A stretch of DNA of 64,000 bases from Henriciella mobilis (GTDB lineage: Bacteria > Pseudomonadota > Alphaproteobacteria > Caulobacterales > Hyphomonadaceae), in assembly GCF_003576315.1 (NCBI RefSeq), contig NZ_QWFZ01000033.1, positions 278,653 through 342,652 on the forward strand. The letters run 5' to 3'. This document shows, in pieces, positions 8,324 through 18,214 of the stretch (position 1 is its first letter; each line of letters opens with the position of its first letter). Below the pieces are notes generated by a model. That model searched no databases, was not told where the DNA came from, and saw only the letters and a program-made list of their open reading frames with translations. The position numbers and the translations under genes are program-made.

Positions 8324-9282
8324 TGGAAACACGTGCCAATTACGCGATGATCGGCGCGTTCGTGATATTCGCCGTGATTGCCGGCCTCGGCTTCATCCTT
8401 TGGCTGGGGCAGTCGCAGTTCAATCAGGAATACGATCTCTATGACGTCGTCTTCGACGGCCCGGTCAGTCTCGAGGAAGGGGCGTCTGTGCGCTATATCG
8501 GGATCAAGGTCGGCGAGGTGGACCGTATCGGGATTGATCGAAACGACGCCTCGAAGGTCCGCGCGCGTATCCGCATCGACTCCGAGACCCCGGTCAAGAC
8601 CGACTCCACGGCCAGCATCGAACTGGCAGGGATCACCGGTGTGACCTTCGTCCAGATCAATGCGGGCTCGCCCGATGCTCCAAGACTGACGGTCGGCCCT
8701 TACCAGGAAGTGCCGGTCATCCGGTCCATCACCAGCCCCTTCGCCGAGCTTTTTTCCGGCGGTACGGAAGTCATGGGGCGGGCCAATGTCGCGCTGGAAC
8801 GCTTCGACGCACTGCTCAGCGAAGAAAACATCGAGTCCGTCAGCAACATTCTGGACAATATCGAAGCGGTGACCGACCTGCTGTCGGGTGATGAGGCAAT
8901 GACCGAAGATGTTGCATCCACGCTCGCAGCCGTGAAGGAAGCGGCCGACAGCATCAATGAAGCTTCCCGGGCCTTCGAGACGCTCAGCCGCAACACCGAC
9001 GGCGAAGTCGTGCGCGTCGGCCAGGAAATCTCTACCCTGATCGGCGAGCTTGAAACCATGTCGGAAGGCGCCCGCAAGAGCATCGAGGCCAGCCAGGGCG
9101 CGATCACGGCTGCAACGGACGTTATCGAAGGGCCGGCGACCGAGGCGATCACCGATTTCCGCCTGATTGCGCAGGACCTGCGGGTCCTGATCCGGCGGCT
9201 CGACCGGGTCACGCGGGAGCTTGAGCAGAACCCTCAGGGCTTGCTGCGCAGTGAGCCGCTGCCCTATGAAGGAGACCGCTAG
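8323..9282 (+). CDS. mlaD: MlaD-family MCE lipid-binding protein
   Basis: 319-aa periplasmic substrate-binding subunit anchored by one N-terminal membrane helix (about residues 8-28), followed by a single MCE domain (about 38-120, with GPVSLEEGASVRYIGIKVGEV) and a long C-terminal helical region (about 150-310) rich in Ala/Glu/Ser. The extended C-terminus is longer than E. coli MlaD and resembles the coiled helical tails of other alphaproteobacterial MCE proteins. The start at 8323 overlaps the mlaF stop; an upstream in-frame start at 8263 would lie inside mlaF. Confidence 0.9.
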   Translation: METRANYAMIGAFVIFAVIAGLGFILWLGQSQFNQEYDLYDVVFDGPVSLEEGASVRYIGIKVGEVDRIGIDRNDASKVRARIRIDSETPVKTDSTASIELAGITGVTFVQINAGSPDAPRLTVGPYQEVPVIRSITSPFAELFSGGTEVMGRANVALERFDALLSEENIESVSNILDNIEAVTDLLSGDEAMTEDVASTLAAVKEAADSINEASRAFETLSRNTDGEVVRVGQEISTLIGELETMSEGARKSIEASQGAITAATDVIEGPATEAITDFRLIAQDLRVLIRRLDRVTRELEQNPQGLLRSEPLPYEGDR

Positions 9283-9884
9283 TGACTGCGAAGAGATCTT
9301 TCCGATTGGCTATGGCCCTTGCCGGGCTCGCAGGTCTTGCTGCCTGCGTGAGCGTTCTGCCGGAACAACCGACGCCGGAGGCCGTGTTCCGGTTTGCCCA
9401 ACCTTCTGACCAGCTTCCTTTGCCAGCGATTCTCGTCGTGCGCGAACCGGAAGCGTCTCGCCTCCTGGCTGGACGCCAGGTTGCCGTTGAAGGCGCCAAT
9501 TCCGGTCTGAAGGTTCTGCGCGGTGTCGCCTGGGCGGACCGTGCCACGCGCCAGTTCCAGGTTGCCATGACCGACAGTTTCAGTGGCGGTGCCGGATATG
9601 CCATGGATGATTCCGCCGGGATTAGCGGCGACTATGAGCTCTATTGGCGTGTCGCCGACTTCACGCTGAACGGGGACACCGGTACCTGCAAACTCCGCCT
9701 GACCTTGCTTGATGGCGGGTCACGTACACCGCTGGTGCAATGGAGCGCGCAAGCGTCATCAACCGCGGCCAGTAGCAATGCGCAGGCTCGTGTGCGGGCG
9801 CTGGCCGAAGCGGGCGACCTGTGCGTGGCAGAGGCGGCGCAAAGGGTTTCCAGCGAGGTTGCAGCGCTCGAGGCTGACGACTAG
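9282..9884 (+). CDS. ABC-type transport auxiliary lipoprotein (PqiC/LetC-like)
   Basis: 200-aa lipoprotein with a signal peptide ending in the lipobox LAAC (about residues 19-22), followed by the domain of ABC-type transport auxiliary lipoproteins that partner MCE systems in the outer membrane. It starts with GTG overlapping the mlaD stop by 1 bp, so it is the fourth gene of the mla operon. It probably bridges MlaD to the outer membrane. The stop is shared with the convergent histidine kinase gene (CTAG at 9881-9884). Confidence 0.85.
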   Translation: MTAKRSFRLAMALAGLAGLAACVSVLPEQPTPEAVFRFAQPSDQLPLPAILVVREPEASRLLAGRQVAVEGANSGLKVLRGVAWADRATRQFQVAMTDSFSGGAGYAMDDSAGISGDYELYWRVADFTLNGDTGTCKLRLTLLDGGSRTPLVQWSAQASSTAASSNAQARVRALAEAGDLCVAEAAQRVSSEVAALEADD

Positions 9885-12268
9885 GCGACGAACCGGTCTT
9901 CGCCCGGCTCTTCCTTGGCAACGGGCAGATAGAAACAGACCAGCGTTCCCTTGCCTGGCTCGCTTGCGATCGTGAGCTTTCCGCCGTGCATTTCGGCGAA
10001 GGACTTTGTAAGCGCAAGACCAAGCCCTGTGCCCTCAAAGTTGCGTTCGCGCGTGTCCTGGACCTGTTCAAAAGGCTTGGCGAGACGTGGCAGGTGTTCT
10101 TTCGGAATGCCAATGCCGGTATCGCGGACAGCAACCCGGATAAATGCGTCGCGGTGCTGGACGCTGACCGTGATCTTGCCGCCCGCATCGGTAAACTTGA
10201 TTGCATTGGACAGCAGGTTGAGCACCATCTGGCGGATGGCGCGGTGGTCGGCATCGGTCTTTGGCAGGCTGTCTTCTGCCTGCAGGATGACTTTCACACC
10301 CTTGTCTTCCGCCTTGCGGCGGATCATCCGCACGGCGGCGTCCACCGGATCGACAAGATCAATCGGCTTCGGATCGATGGTCATCTTGCCGGCCTCGATC
10401 TTCGCGATGTCCAGGATGTCATTGATCATGTCGAGCAGGTGCTGGCCCGATGTGAGAATGTCGGTCGCGTAGCCCTTGTAGCGCTCATCACCGAGCGGGC
10501 CGTACATTTCATTGACAAGAATTTCCGAGAAGCCGTTGATCGCGTTCAGCGGCGTGCGCAGCTCGTGGCTCATATTGGCGAGGAAGGCAGCCTTTGAGTC
10601 GGCGGATCGTTCGGCCTTGGCCTTCTCTTCATTGTACTTTCGAGCCAGCTCCGACTTGTGCCCTTCGGAACGTTCCAGCTCCTGAACAAGGGTTTTCAGC
10701 TTTTTCTTCTGCTGCTGGAGTTGCTCTTCATTGCGCACGTCATTGGTAACATCGAGGCCAAAGCTGATCAGCGTTCCGCTGGTCGTCGCACGCTCGACCA
10801 ACTTGATCCAGATACCATTTCTGAGACCAAGCAGGATCGTGCCGGCCTCTTCGGGACTGGTTTTCTCGCTGATGACATTGCCGCTGCGCGCGACCATCAC
10901 TGTTTCGTGGCTGACGCCGGGCCGCAGCACGTCCGACAGGTCGAACATTGTCTCGAAGGCCCGGTTCCAGAAGGCCAGCCGTCTGTTGCTGTCCCAAAGC
11001 GCAAACGGGCAGGGGAAGCTTTCGATCGCGCCACGAAGGCGGGCTTCGGCTGTCTTCTGGCGCTCGCGGCGACGCACTGCTTCGGTGACGTCGAACATCA
11101 CGCCGCTGATGATCGCGGTATCGGTTCCCACATCGAAGACCTGACAGCCGCGTAGCTCCAGCCACGTTTCGCCAACCGATGTGGACGTCGCGGCGTCAAT
11201 GCTGAAGGCGTGGCTGGGCCTTGCATCATCGATCGCTTCAGACAGGTTGTCGCGATGGGCAGCGTGGAATGCTTCGATGAATTCCGCCTGGCTGATGGCG
11301 CCCGCGCTCTGTCGTCCGAGCAGGCGGGCGGCCTCATCATTGATCCAGCCCGATCCGTCGCCCGGCCGGATGTCCCAGAGGCCGATGCCGGCATTGGCCG
11401 TCGCAAGTTCTGCCTTTGAAATTTCCGTGGTCTCACCACGCCCATGGCGATGTTCGGCCTCGTTGGCGCGATCGCGTTTTGACTGGTTGTAGAGGCCAAT
11501 GATCGCAAGAGCGGGCGCAGACACGAGAAGGATGTTTAGGAGTAGGGAAAGGAGAGAATCCAGCGTCAGGAGCGGACTTGACCGCGACAGGCACATGGAG
11601 AAGCTTGCGCCCTTGATGTCGATGCAGGCCAATGCAGAGCGGTTTTGGATGCCCTCCAGGCGGAAGCCGGTGCCAGCATCCCTGATGGCCCGGTTTGCCG
11701 GCAGGATGCCGCTATCGCCCAAAGACACGGTTGCATCGCCGTAAAGCACGAGACGTAGACCGTCATTCAGCTCAGGGATCCAGCGGGGCGCATCCACAAT
11801 TCCAACGACCGTGCCGCCAACAGTTGGCACATGACTGAGGACCAGCTTGCCGTCGTCCAGCAGGCCGATACTGTTTCCGGAGCTGGCAAGATTGGCGGCG
11901 AGTTTGCCGGCCTGCGCCAAGGTTGGATCATCCGATGCCAAGGCAGCGTCGATATTGTGAATGGAATCTAGGCCGATATAGGCCGGATCAATCGAGGACA
12001 GGCGAACGCCGGCGCGAAGCTCATTTTCCAGCCGGTCGGAAGCGCGATCTGCGTTTCGGATGAAACGCTCCCCAACCAGTAGGGCATCGCGCTTCAGTAC
12101 CTTCAGTTCCTGCCCGTTCCGGGCCTGGTGGCTGTTCCAGATCATGAGGCCCAGCGCAGCGCTGAGGACCATGAGCGTCAGAACCAGAATCGCTTTCAGC
12201 GATCCAGCTGATCGTGCCTGGGGCCCGCTAACCTCATCCTTGCTATTTGCCCGGCCAAAAGATGCCAA
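9881..12268 (-). CDS. Membrane PAS-domain sensor histidine kinase (PleC/DivJ-like)
   Basis: 795-aa hybrid-free sensor kinase. Layout: TM helix about 25-47, periplasmic sensor region about 48-230, TM helix about 235-260, a first PAS domain (about 285-395), a second PAS domain (about 405-515), a short coiled coil, HisKA with the phospho-His at residue 568 (FLANMSHELRTPLNA) and an HATPase_c domain with N box LNLLSNAIKF, G1 DTGIGIP and G2 GTGLGLAL. The dimerisation helix and GFSEI stretch resemble PleC/DivJ of Caulobacter, which control the cell cycle via DivK/PleD. Identity as PleC itself is not shown. No response regulator is adjacent. Confidence 0.85.
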   Translation of the reverse strand: MASFGRANSKDEVSGPQARSAGSLKAILVLTLMVLSAALGLMIWNSHQARNGQELKVLKRDALLVGERFIRNADRASDRLENELRAGVRLSSIDPAYIGLDSIHNIDAALASDDPTLAQAGKLAANLASSGNSIGLLDDGKLVLSHVPTVGGTVVGIVDAPRWIPELNDGLRLVLYGDATVSLGDSGILPANRAIRDAGTGFRLEGIQNRSALACIDIKGASFSMCLSRSSPLLTLDSLLSLLLNILLVSAPALAIIGLYNQSKRDRANEAEHRHGRGETTEISKAELATANAGIGLWDIRPGDGSGWINDEAARLLGRQSAGAISQAEFIEAFHAAHRDNLSEAIDDARPSHAFSIDAATSTSVGETWLELRGCQVFDVGTDTAIISGVMFDVTEAVRRRERQKTAEARLRGAIESFPCPFALWDSNRRLAFWNRAFETMFDLSDVLRPGVSHETVMVARSGNVISEKTSPEEAGTILLGLRNGIWIKLVERATTSGTLISFGLDVTNDVRNEEQLQQQKKKLKTLVQELERSEGHKSELARKYNEEKAKAERSADSKAAFLANMSHELRTPLNAINGFSEILVNEMYGPLGDERYKGYATDILTSGQHLLDMINDILDIAKIEAGKMTIDPKPIDLVDPVDAAVRMIRRKAEDKGVKVILQAEDSLPKTDADHRAIRQMVLNLLSNAIKFTDAGGKITVSVQHRDAFIRVAVRDTGIGIPKEHLPRLAKPFEQVQDTRERNFEGTGLGLALTKSFAEMHGGKLTIASEPGKGTLVCFYLPVAKEEPGEDRFVA

Positions 12269-12353
12269 CGACTCGGTTCCCGACGCAGATTCAAACGATC
12301 CCGGACAATCCGGTCAAATGCTTGCACCCGCGTTAATGAAGCCGAGTCGGTTG

Positions 12354-14948
12354 TTAATCCAAAGCCCGGGACACAATATCCATGGCGTTCTTGGACAGGC
12401 CGGCCTCCTGGAGGCGCTCGAGCACGGTCTTGGCACTGGCGCGGGCTTTCGGTTCAAGCTTTTTCCATTGCTCGAAACTGGTCAGCAGGCGCGCAGCCAG
12501 GGCGGGATTGAGCTTGTCGGCGCGCTGGATGATGTCCGCAATGACCTCATGGCCCTTGCCGTCAGGTGCGTGAAACGCGGCGAGGTTGGTCATCGAGAAG
12601 GCTGCCGCCACGGAGCGTACGCGGTTCGGGTTCGACATGTCGAAATCGGGATGTTCAGACAGGCGCCTGGCATCCTCGGCTGTGCCCTGACCCGCCTGCA
12701 CGGCGAACCATTTGTCGATGACAAGCGGATTGTCCTTCCAGCGCGCGTAGAAGGTTTCGATTGCTTCGTCCCGCGCCTTGCCGGGCAGGGGAATGAGAGA
12801 GCGCAGGCAGGCAAGACTTTCGGTCATGTTGCTCGCCGAGTCGAAATGGCTTTTCAGCTGGCTCGCGGCCTCCGGCGTGCCAAGGGCGCCCGTCAGGCCG
12901 ATCATGGCGCCGCGAAGCGCCCTGGTGCCGGCTTGCTCTGCACTGGGCTTGAATGGGGTGGGCGACGGTTGCTCGAGGATCCGGGTGATGTCGCCTGCGA
13001 GCGCTTCGGCGAATGCCTTGCGCAGGCGTTTGCGGGCAGAATCCAGCCCCGCCGGGTCGGCAGGCTCCCTGTCCTGGAACAGTTCGCCGACGTCTGGAAG
13101 CACGGTCAGAAGAGCCGCAAAGGCCGGATCGCTCTCATTCAGCCGAACCGCATCGGCCATCGCGGACACGAGGGCGTCGTCCGGCGGCGACTGGGGTTCG
13201 TCGAGCAGGCGGAAGATCTCGGTCTTGGCGAGGGACTGGAAACAGTCCCAGATGTTGAACGGATCGGTTTCGGCAGCGGCCAGTTTGAGCAAGCCTGCCT
13301 TGTCGAGATCGCGGCGGACGCGCACAGGCGCGCTGAATTCGCGGTTGATGGACAGGAGCGGCCGGGCGCTGCCTTTGGCGAGGTTTACCTTCACGGTCTT
13401 CTCGGCTTCATCGAGGACGATCACGGTCTCACCATCTTGCCAGCCCCCAGCCTCGACATGGCCGCCCTTGCCATCAAGCAAGGACGCACGCAGTGGAATC
13501 GGGACCGGCTTCTTCGTGTCCTGTTTCGGCGTAGGCGGCGTTTTCTGGCTGAGCGTCAGCGTCAGCTCGCTTTTGGCCTCGTCCCATTCCTCCACGACTG
13601 TCACTTCGGGCGTACCGGCTTGCGCATACCAGAGGCGGAACTGGCTGAGATCCTGGCCGGAGGCTTTTTCGAAACAGGAATAGAAGTCCTCGATGGTCGA
13701 GGCTGTGCCGTCATACTCATCGAAATAGATCTGCATACCCTTGTTGAAGGCATCATCGCCGATCAGCACCGTAAGTGCCCGGATCAGTTCGGCGCCTTTT
13801 TCATAGACGGTCGCGGTGTAGAGGTTATCGATCGAGCCGTAGGCCTGCGGGCGAACCGGGTGCGCGAGCGGGCCTCCGTCTTCGGCGAACTGGCGCGCGC
13901 GAAGCCGCATGACGTCCTTGATCCGCTGGACCGGCCGGGAGCGCAGGTCGGACGAAAATTCCTGGTCGCGGAAGACGGTCAGGCCTTCCTTCAGGCAGAG
14001 CTGGAACCAGTCGCGGCAGGTGATGCGGTTGCCCGTCCAGTTGTGAAAGTACTCGTGACCGACAATGCTTTCGATGGCCTCGAAATCCGCATCGGTCGCG
14101 CTGTCCGGGCTTGCAAGCACATAGGCCGAGTTGAAGATGTTGAGACCCTTGTTCTCCATGGCGCCGAAATTGAAGTCGCGGACGGCCACGATGTTGAACA
14201 CGCCAAGGTCATAGGCGCGCCCGAAGCGTTCCTCGTCCCACTTCATGGACGCCTTCAGACTCTCCATCGCCCATTCGGCGCGGTCTGCCTGACCCTTGTC
14301 GACATAGACACCGAGGTCGACATGGTCGCCATTCATCGTGGTGAAGCTGTCTCTCCAGACGTCATAATCGCCAGCACAGAGGGCAAAGAGATAGGACGGC
14401 TTGGGATGTGGATCGTCCCATTCTGCGAAATGACGTCCGCCCGGCAGGTCGCCCGCCTTGCCGGGGGTGCCGTTCGACAAAAGGATCGGATAGGTGGCCT
14501 TGTCGGCGTCGATACGGACATGGAACCGGCTCATCACGTCCGGACGGTCGGGCCAGTAGGTGATCCGGCGAAATCCTGTGGCCTCGCACTGGCTGCAAAA
14601 ACGTCCGGCGGAAACATAGAGACCTGACAGTGCGGTATTTGCCTTGGGATTGATCGTCACATCCGTTTCGAGCGTGAATGTGTCGGGGACGTCCGCGATG
14701 GTCAGCTTGCTGTCGGCGATCTTGTAGTCCGAGACCTGCAACGGGGTTCCGTCGATGGAGATATCATTCAGGGTCAGCCCCTCGCCATCGAGAACGAACT
14801 CACCAGGACGCACGCGCCGTACCGACATCTTCGTGCGCACGCGCGTCGCTTCCAGCTCGAGCGAGAAGTCGAGCGAAACCGAGTCAATTTCGAACGGGTA
14901 GGGTGTGTAGTCTTCGAGCTTGACCGAAACCGGCGTTTCCGTGCGCAT
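12354..14948 (-). CDS. pepN: Aminopeptidase N (M1 family)
   Basis: 864-aa zinc aminopeptidase that removes N-terminal residues from cytoplasmic peptides. Visible: the substrate-anchoring GAMEN motif at 262-266, the zinc site HEYFHNW at 298-304 with ligands H298, H302 and E321, and catalytic E299. Length matches the E. coli PepN class. The ATG at 14948 (MRTETP) is chosen because family members begin this way; the frame extends 9 codons further up without a better ribosome site. It stands alone, 85 bp from the kinase start and about 90 bp from the next gene. Confidence 0.93.
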   Translation of the reverse strand: MRTETPVSVKLEDYTPYPFEIDSVSLDFSLELEATRVRTKMSVRRVRPGEFVLDGEGLTLNDISIDGTPLQVSDYKIADSKLTIADVPDTFTLETDVTINPKANTALSGLYVSAGRFCSQCEATGFRRITYWPDRPDVMSRFHVRIDADKATYPILLSNGTPGKAGDLPGGRHFAEWDDPHPKPSYLFALCAGDYDVWRDSFTTMNGDHVDLGVYVDKGQADRAEWAMESLKASMKWDEERFGRAYDLGVFNIVAVRDFNFGAMENKGLNIFNSAYVLASPDSATDADFEAIESIVGHEYFHNWTGNRITCRDWFQLCLKEGLTVFRDQEFSSDLRSRPVQRIKDVMRLRARQFAEDGGPLAHPVRPQAYGSIDNLYTATVYEKGAELIRALTVLIGDDAFNKGMQIYFDEYDGTASTIEDFYSCFEKASGQDLSQFRLWYAQAGTPEVTVVEEWDEAKSELTLTLSQKTPPTPKQDTKKPVPIPLRASLLDGKGGHVEAGGWQDGETVIVLDEAEKTVKVNLAKGSARPLLSINREFSAPVRVRRDLDKAGLLKLAAAETDPFNIWDCFQSLAKTEIFRLLDEPQSPPDDALVSAMADAVRLNESDPAFAALLTVLPDVGELFQDREPADPAGLDSARKRLRKAFAEALAGDITRILEQPSPTPFKPSAEQAGTRALRGAMIGLTGALGTPEAASQLKSHFDSASNMTESLACLRSLIPLPGKARDEAIETFYARWKDNPLVIDKWFAVQAGQGTAEDARRLSEHPDFDMSNPNRVRSVAAAFSMTNLAAFHAPDGKGHEVIADIIQRADKLNPALAARLLTSFEQWKKLEPKARASAKTVLERLQEAGLSKNAMDIVSRALD

Positions 14949-15041
14949 GGCGTATCCTGTCCTGTCTCTTGGCAAATGTCGTTGCGCTAGAGATAGGACG
15001 GTGCGCCGCCAGCCACAATCGCGGCCAGCCTCTGAATGCAG

Positions 15042-15617
15042 TTATTCAGCCGCGATTTTGGGGGAGTCGCCGACCTCATACACGTGCCGCAGGATGCCCT
15101 GGCAATTGCGCACGGCTTTCTGCAGCTCTTCGGGAAGCTCGCCGGAATGGCGCGAGGCGTATTCCGACAGCTGTCGGCAGACCTTCAGCATGCGCGGCGC
15201 ATTCATGATCAGGCGGGCCTGATACTCGATTTTCGACGGGTCGCGGTCGTATTCCGATCCGGGGACGCGCCATCCGCCCCAATCATTCTCATCGGTCATC
15301 ACGACCGGAAAGGTGCCGGGATAAGGGTGCGATGCAACTTCATCGCCGTCCTGCCAGCGGTTCTTGGCGCGGTAAATCCGCCAGTTCTCGAGCTCGACAG
15401 CATCGTCGGCGGAATTACCGCCCTCTCGCCGGCGCATCACTTCTTCGGATACGAGTTCGCCGGCGGTGAATTCGCGGCCAAGGCCGACATCATAGGTCAC
15501 CCGCAGCGGTTCTTCGACGTCCTTCACCCAGTGCGGCAGGACTTTCTCTACCAGAGCCCATGTGCCGACAGGCTTCACATAGACGCGTTGCGATTTGTGA
15601 AAGAGCGCTTTCGCCAT
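15042..15617 (-). CDS. Conserved alphaproteobacterial hypothetical protein
   Basis: 191-aa soluble protein with no signal peptide or membrane helix. It starts MAKALFHKSQRVYVKPVGTW and is rich in Trp, Arg and Glu in the first 120 residues, with a helical C-terminus (RLIMNAPRMLKVCRQLSEYA). I recall closely similar uncharacterised proteins in Caulobacterales but cannot name a family. The ATG at 15617 has GGAGA 7 bp upstream; the frame runs on to 16622 without a stop, but that part is antisense to the acyl-CoA dehydrogenase and is not coding. Confidence 0.72.
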   Translation of the reverse strand: MAKALFHKSQRVYVKPVGTWALVEKVLPHWVKDVEEPLRVTYDVGLGREFTAGELVSEEVMRRREGGNSADDAVELENWRIYRAKNRWQDGDEVASHPYPGTFPVVMTDENDWGGWRVPGSEYDRDPSKIEYQARLIMNAPRMLKVCRQLSEYASRHSGELPEELQKAVRNCQGILRHVYEVGDSPKIAAE

Positions 15618-15812
15618 GACCAATCTCCGAAGTTGGTGTCTTTTGGCACGTCTCGTTTGAGAGCCAGTGAAGCCGGTCTGCAAAATTTGATACTTCTCGC
15701 ATGAAATTGCCGGGGCGACGCTAGGTCCTTCCCCTGCGAGACGGCTTTTAGTCGACACCGGGCGCGCTATTGTCTGGTCAGAACAACCGATAAACCAGGG
15801 AGACGAAGTCGT

Positions 15813-16928
15813 ATGAATTTCGACTTTTCCGAGGACCAGAAATTTCTTGCGGGCGAAGCACGCAAATTTCTCAGCGCCCAATGTACGACGGCCCATGTGA
15901 GGGAAGTACTGAACGACAAGGCGAAATCCCATCATGAAGGCGTCTGGAAGCAGGTCGTCGAGATGGGCTGGCTCGGCACGGCGATTCCGGAAGAATATGG
16001 CGGGCTTGGGCTCGGTATGCTGGAAATGTGTGTCATTGCCGAAGAGATGGGCCGGGCGCTTGCGCCGGTGCCGTTCGCATCCACTGCCTACTTCTTTGCG
16101 GAAGCCCTGAAGATCGCCGGATCGGAAGCGCAGAAAAGCGACATCCTGCCCAAGGTCGTCTCCGGCGAAGTCGTCGGCTGCTATGCGTCCAGCGAAGGTC
16201 CGGGCAATCCCGACCCGGCCAAACTGTCCACCAGCTTCGACGGTTCGAAGGTTTCGGGCACGAAAATCCCGGTGACGGATGGCGACATTGCCACGCATGC
16301 CATTGTGCTTGCCAAGGAAGGTGCTGGTGCCAGTCTCGTCCTGGTGGACCTGAACGGTCCCGGCGTCACCCGCACTCCGGTCGAAACGCTTGAGCCCACA
16401 CGCAGCCATGCGGAGATCAAGTTCGACGGCGCTCCCGGTCAGAGGATCGGTGAAGCAGGTGCCGGCGGCGATCTGCACGACGCGCTGCTGAACCGCGCGG
16501 CTGTCCTTCTTGCTTTCGAACAGCTGGGCGGCGCAGACCGCTGCCTCGAAATGGCGACCGATTTCGCTAAGGAGCGTTATGCCTTTGGCCGTCCGATTGG
16601 TGGCAACCAGGCGATCAAGCACAAACTCGCCGAGATGTATGTGAAGAACCAGGTTGCCCGGTCCAACTGCTATTACGGCGCCTGGGCCCTTTCCACCGAT
16701 GCGGCTGAATTGCCGGAAGCCGCAGCTGCCTCACGCCTCGCCGCGAGCGAGGCCTACTGGTTCGCTTCGAAAGAGAATATCCAGACACATGGGGGCATGG
16801 GATTCACCTGGGAGGTGGACTGCCATCTTTTCTACCGCCGCGCCAAGCTGCTTGCCGTGCAGGCCGGCTCACCTAAAGTCTGGAAAGAGAAACTTGTCAG
16901 CGCTCTTGAGCGCAAGAACGCCGCTTAA
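15813..16928 (+). CDS. Acyl-CoA dehydrogenase, probable non-catalytic partner subunit
   Basis: 371-aa acyl-CoA dehydrogenase-fold flavoprotein (helical N-domain, central beta domain, C-terminal helical bundle). Visible: family stretches such as AIPEEYGGLGLG and HGGMGFTWEVDCHLFYRRAK. In ordinary ACADs the C-terminal loop carries the catalytic Glu in an EGT motif; here the matching place reads QAGSP, so that Glu is missing. It lies 12 bp before a second ACAD gene. This arrangement matches the heterotetrameric (alpha2beta2) ACADs known from steroid side-chain degradation (FadE/ChsE pairs); the match is by gene order and motif only. Confidence 0.87.
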   Translation: MNFDFSEDQKFLAGEARKFLSAQCTTAHVREVLNDKAKSHHEGVWKQVVEMGWLGTAIPEEYGGLGLGMLEMCVIAEEMGRALAPVPFASTAYFFAEALKIAGSEAQKSDILPKVVSGEVVGCYASSEGPGNPDPAKLSTSFDGSKVSGTKIPVTDGDIATHAIVLAKEGAGASLVLVDLNGPGVTRTPVETLEPTRSHAEIKFDGAPGQRIGEAGAGGDLHDALLNRAAVLLAFEQLGGADRCLEMATDFAKERYAFGRPIGGNQAIKHKLAEMYVKNQVARSNCYYGAWALSTDAAELPEAAAASRLAASEAYWFASKENIQTHGGMGFTWEVDCHLFYRRAKLLAVQAGSPKVWKEKLVSALERKNAA

Positions 16929-16940
16929 GGAGGAAAAGTC

Positions 16941-18143
16941 ATGGACTTTAACGATACCCCTGAAGAAGCAGAATTCCGCAAGGAAGCCCGCGCTTTCCTT
17001 GAAAAACACCTGAAGCTCAAGGACGGGGCTGGTGGCCGTCACCGTTCCTCCGATGACTTCCTGAAACGCGCCAAGGCGTGGCAGAAGACGAAAGCCGAAG
17101 GTGGCTTTGCCCAGATCACCTGGCCCAAGGAATGGGGCGGGCGTGGCGGCACGGCCATGCAGCAGGTCATCTGGAACCAGGAAGAAGCCAAGTTTGATGC
17201 GCCGGTTGGTCCGTTCGCCATCGGTCTCGGCATGTGTGTGCCGACCGTGATCGCCTTCGGCTCGGATGAGCACAAGAAGCGCTACGTTGAAAAGGCGCTG
17301 CGCGGCGAGGAAATCTGGTGCCAGCTCTTCTCCGAGCCAGCCGCCGGTTCTGACGTTGCGGGTGTTAAGACTCGCGCCATCAAGGACGGCGATGAATGGG
17401 TGATCAATGGCCAGAAGGTCTGGACCACCGGTGCCCACTTCTCCGATTACGGGATCCTGCTGACCCGCACGGACCCGAAAGCGCCCAAGCACAAGGGCCT
17501 GACCATGTTCATCGTGGACATGCATCAGAAAGGTGTCGAGGCAAAGCCGATCCACCAGGCATCCGGCGGCAGGGAATTCAACGAGGTGTACTTCACCGAT
17601 GTACGCATTCCCGACTCCGATCGCCTTGGTGAAGTCGGTGCCGGCTGGAAGGTCGCGCTCGTCACGCTGATGAATGAACGCTTGGCCGTCGGCGGTTCGC
17701 CCGGCCCGGACTGGAAGGAAATCATGGACTACGCCCGTGGGACGGGCTCGCTCACGGACCAGGCCTTCCGCGAGAAACTCGCCGACTGGTACGTTGCTGC
17801 ACAGGGTTACAACCTGACGAAGTTCCGGACCCAGACAGCACTTTCGCGCGGCGAGACGCCCGGCCCGGAGAACTCCATCGGCAAGATCATCACAGCGAAC
17901 CAGTTGCAGGATATCTGTAACTCGGCGATCGAGATGCAGGACCATTTCGGGATCATGACCGACTCGGAAACCATGCCGTCCAATGCCCTGTTCCAGCAGA
18001 GCTTCATGTGGGCGCCGGGCCTTCGCATTGCCGGCGGTACCGATGAGATTCTTAAGAATATCATCGCCGAACGTGTGCTTGGCCTGCCGCAGGATGTGCG
18101 CGTCGACAAGGACGTGCCGTTCGAGTCCCTGAAGCAAGGTTAA
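16941..18143 (+). CDS. Acyl-CoA dehydrogenase, second subunit of an adjacent pair
   Basis: 400-aa acyl-CoA dehydrogenase. Visible: WPKEWGGRGG, the FAD-contact FSEPAAGSDVAG and the C-terminal GLRIAGGTDEILKNIIAERVLGLP. The loop has AGGT in place of the usual EGT, a form common in FadE26/ChsE4-like enzymes that use a Glu elsewhere in the chain. A strong ribosome site (AAGGAGG) precedes the ATG and the spacing to the upstream ACAD is 12 bp, so the two are co-made and likely form one enzyme that oxidises a bulky acyl-CoA. The substrate is unknown. Confidence 0.9.
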   Translation: MDFNDTPEEAEFRKEARAFLEKHLKLKDGAGGRHRSSDDFLKRAKAWQKTKAEGGFAQITWPKEWGGRGGTAMQQVIWNQEEAKFDAPVGPFAIGLGMCVPTVIAFGSDEHKKRYVEKALRGEEIWCQLFSEPAAGSDVAGVKTRAIKDGDEWVINGQKVWTTGAHFSDYGILLTRTDPKAPKHKGLTMFIVDMHQKGVEAKPIHQASGGREFNEVYFTDVRIPDSDRLGEVGAGWKVALVTLMNERLAVGGSPGPDWKEIMDYARGTGSLTDQAFREKLADWYVAAQGYNLTKFRTQTALSRGETPGPENSIGKIITANQLQDICNSAIEMQDHFGIMTDSETMPSNALFQQSFMWAPGLRIAGGTDEILKNIIAERVLGLPQDVRVDKDVPFESLKQG

Positions 18144-18214
18144 CAGGCGTTTTCTTGTGCCGCCCGGCCGGGATCCCTAGACTCGGCCGGGAGCAATCCA
18201 CAAGGAGACTGCCT

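Noticed and set aside
12060..14627. 855-codon open frame on the plus strand over pepN
   Set aside because: It is antisense to an aminopeptidase with full catalytic motifs; the translation is low-complexity and has no family motif or ribosome site.
15618..16622. Long upstream extension of the hypothetical gene at 15042-15617
   Set aside because: It runs antisense through the acyl-CoA dehydrogenase; a good ribosome site marks the start at 15617.
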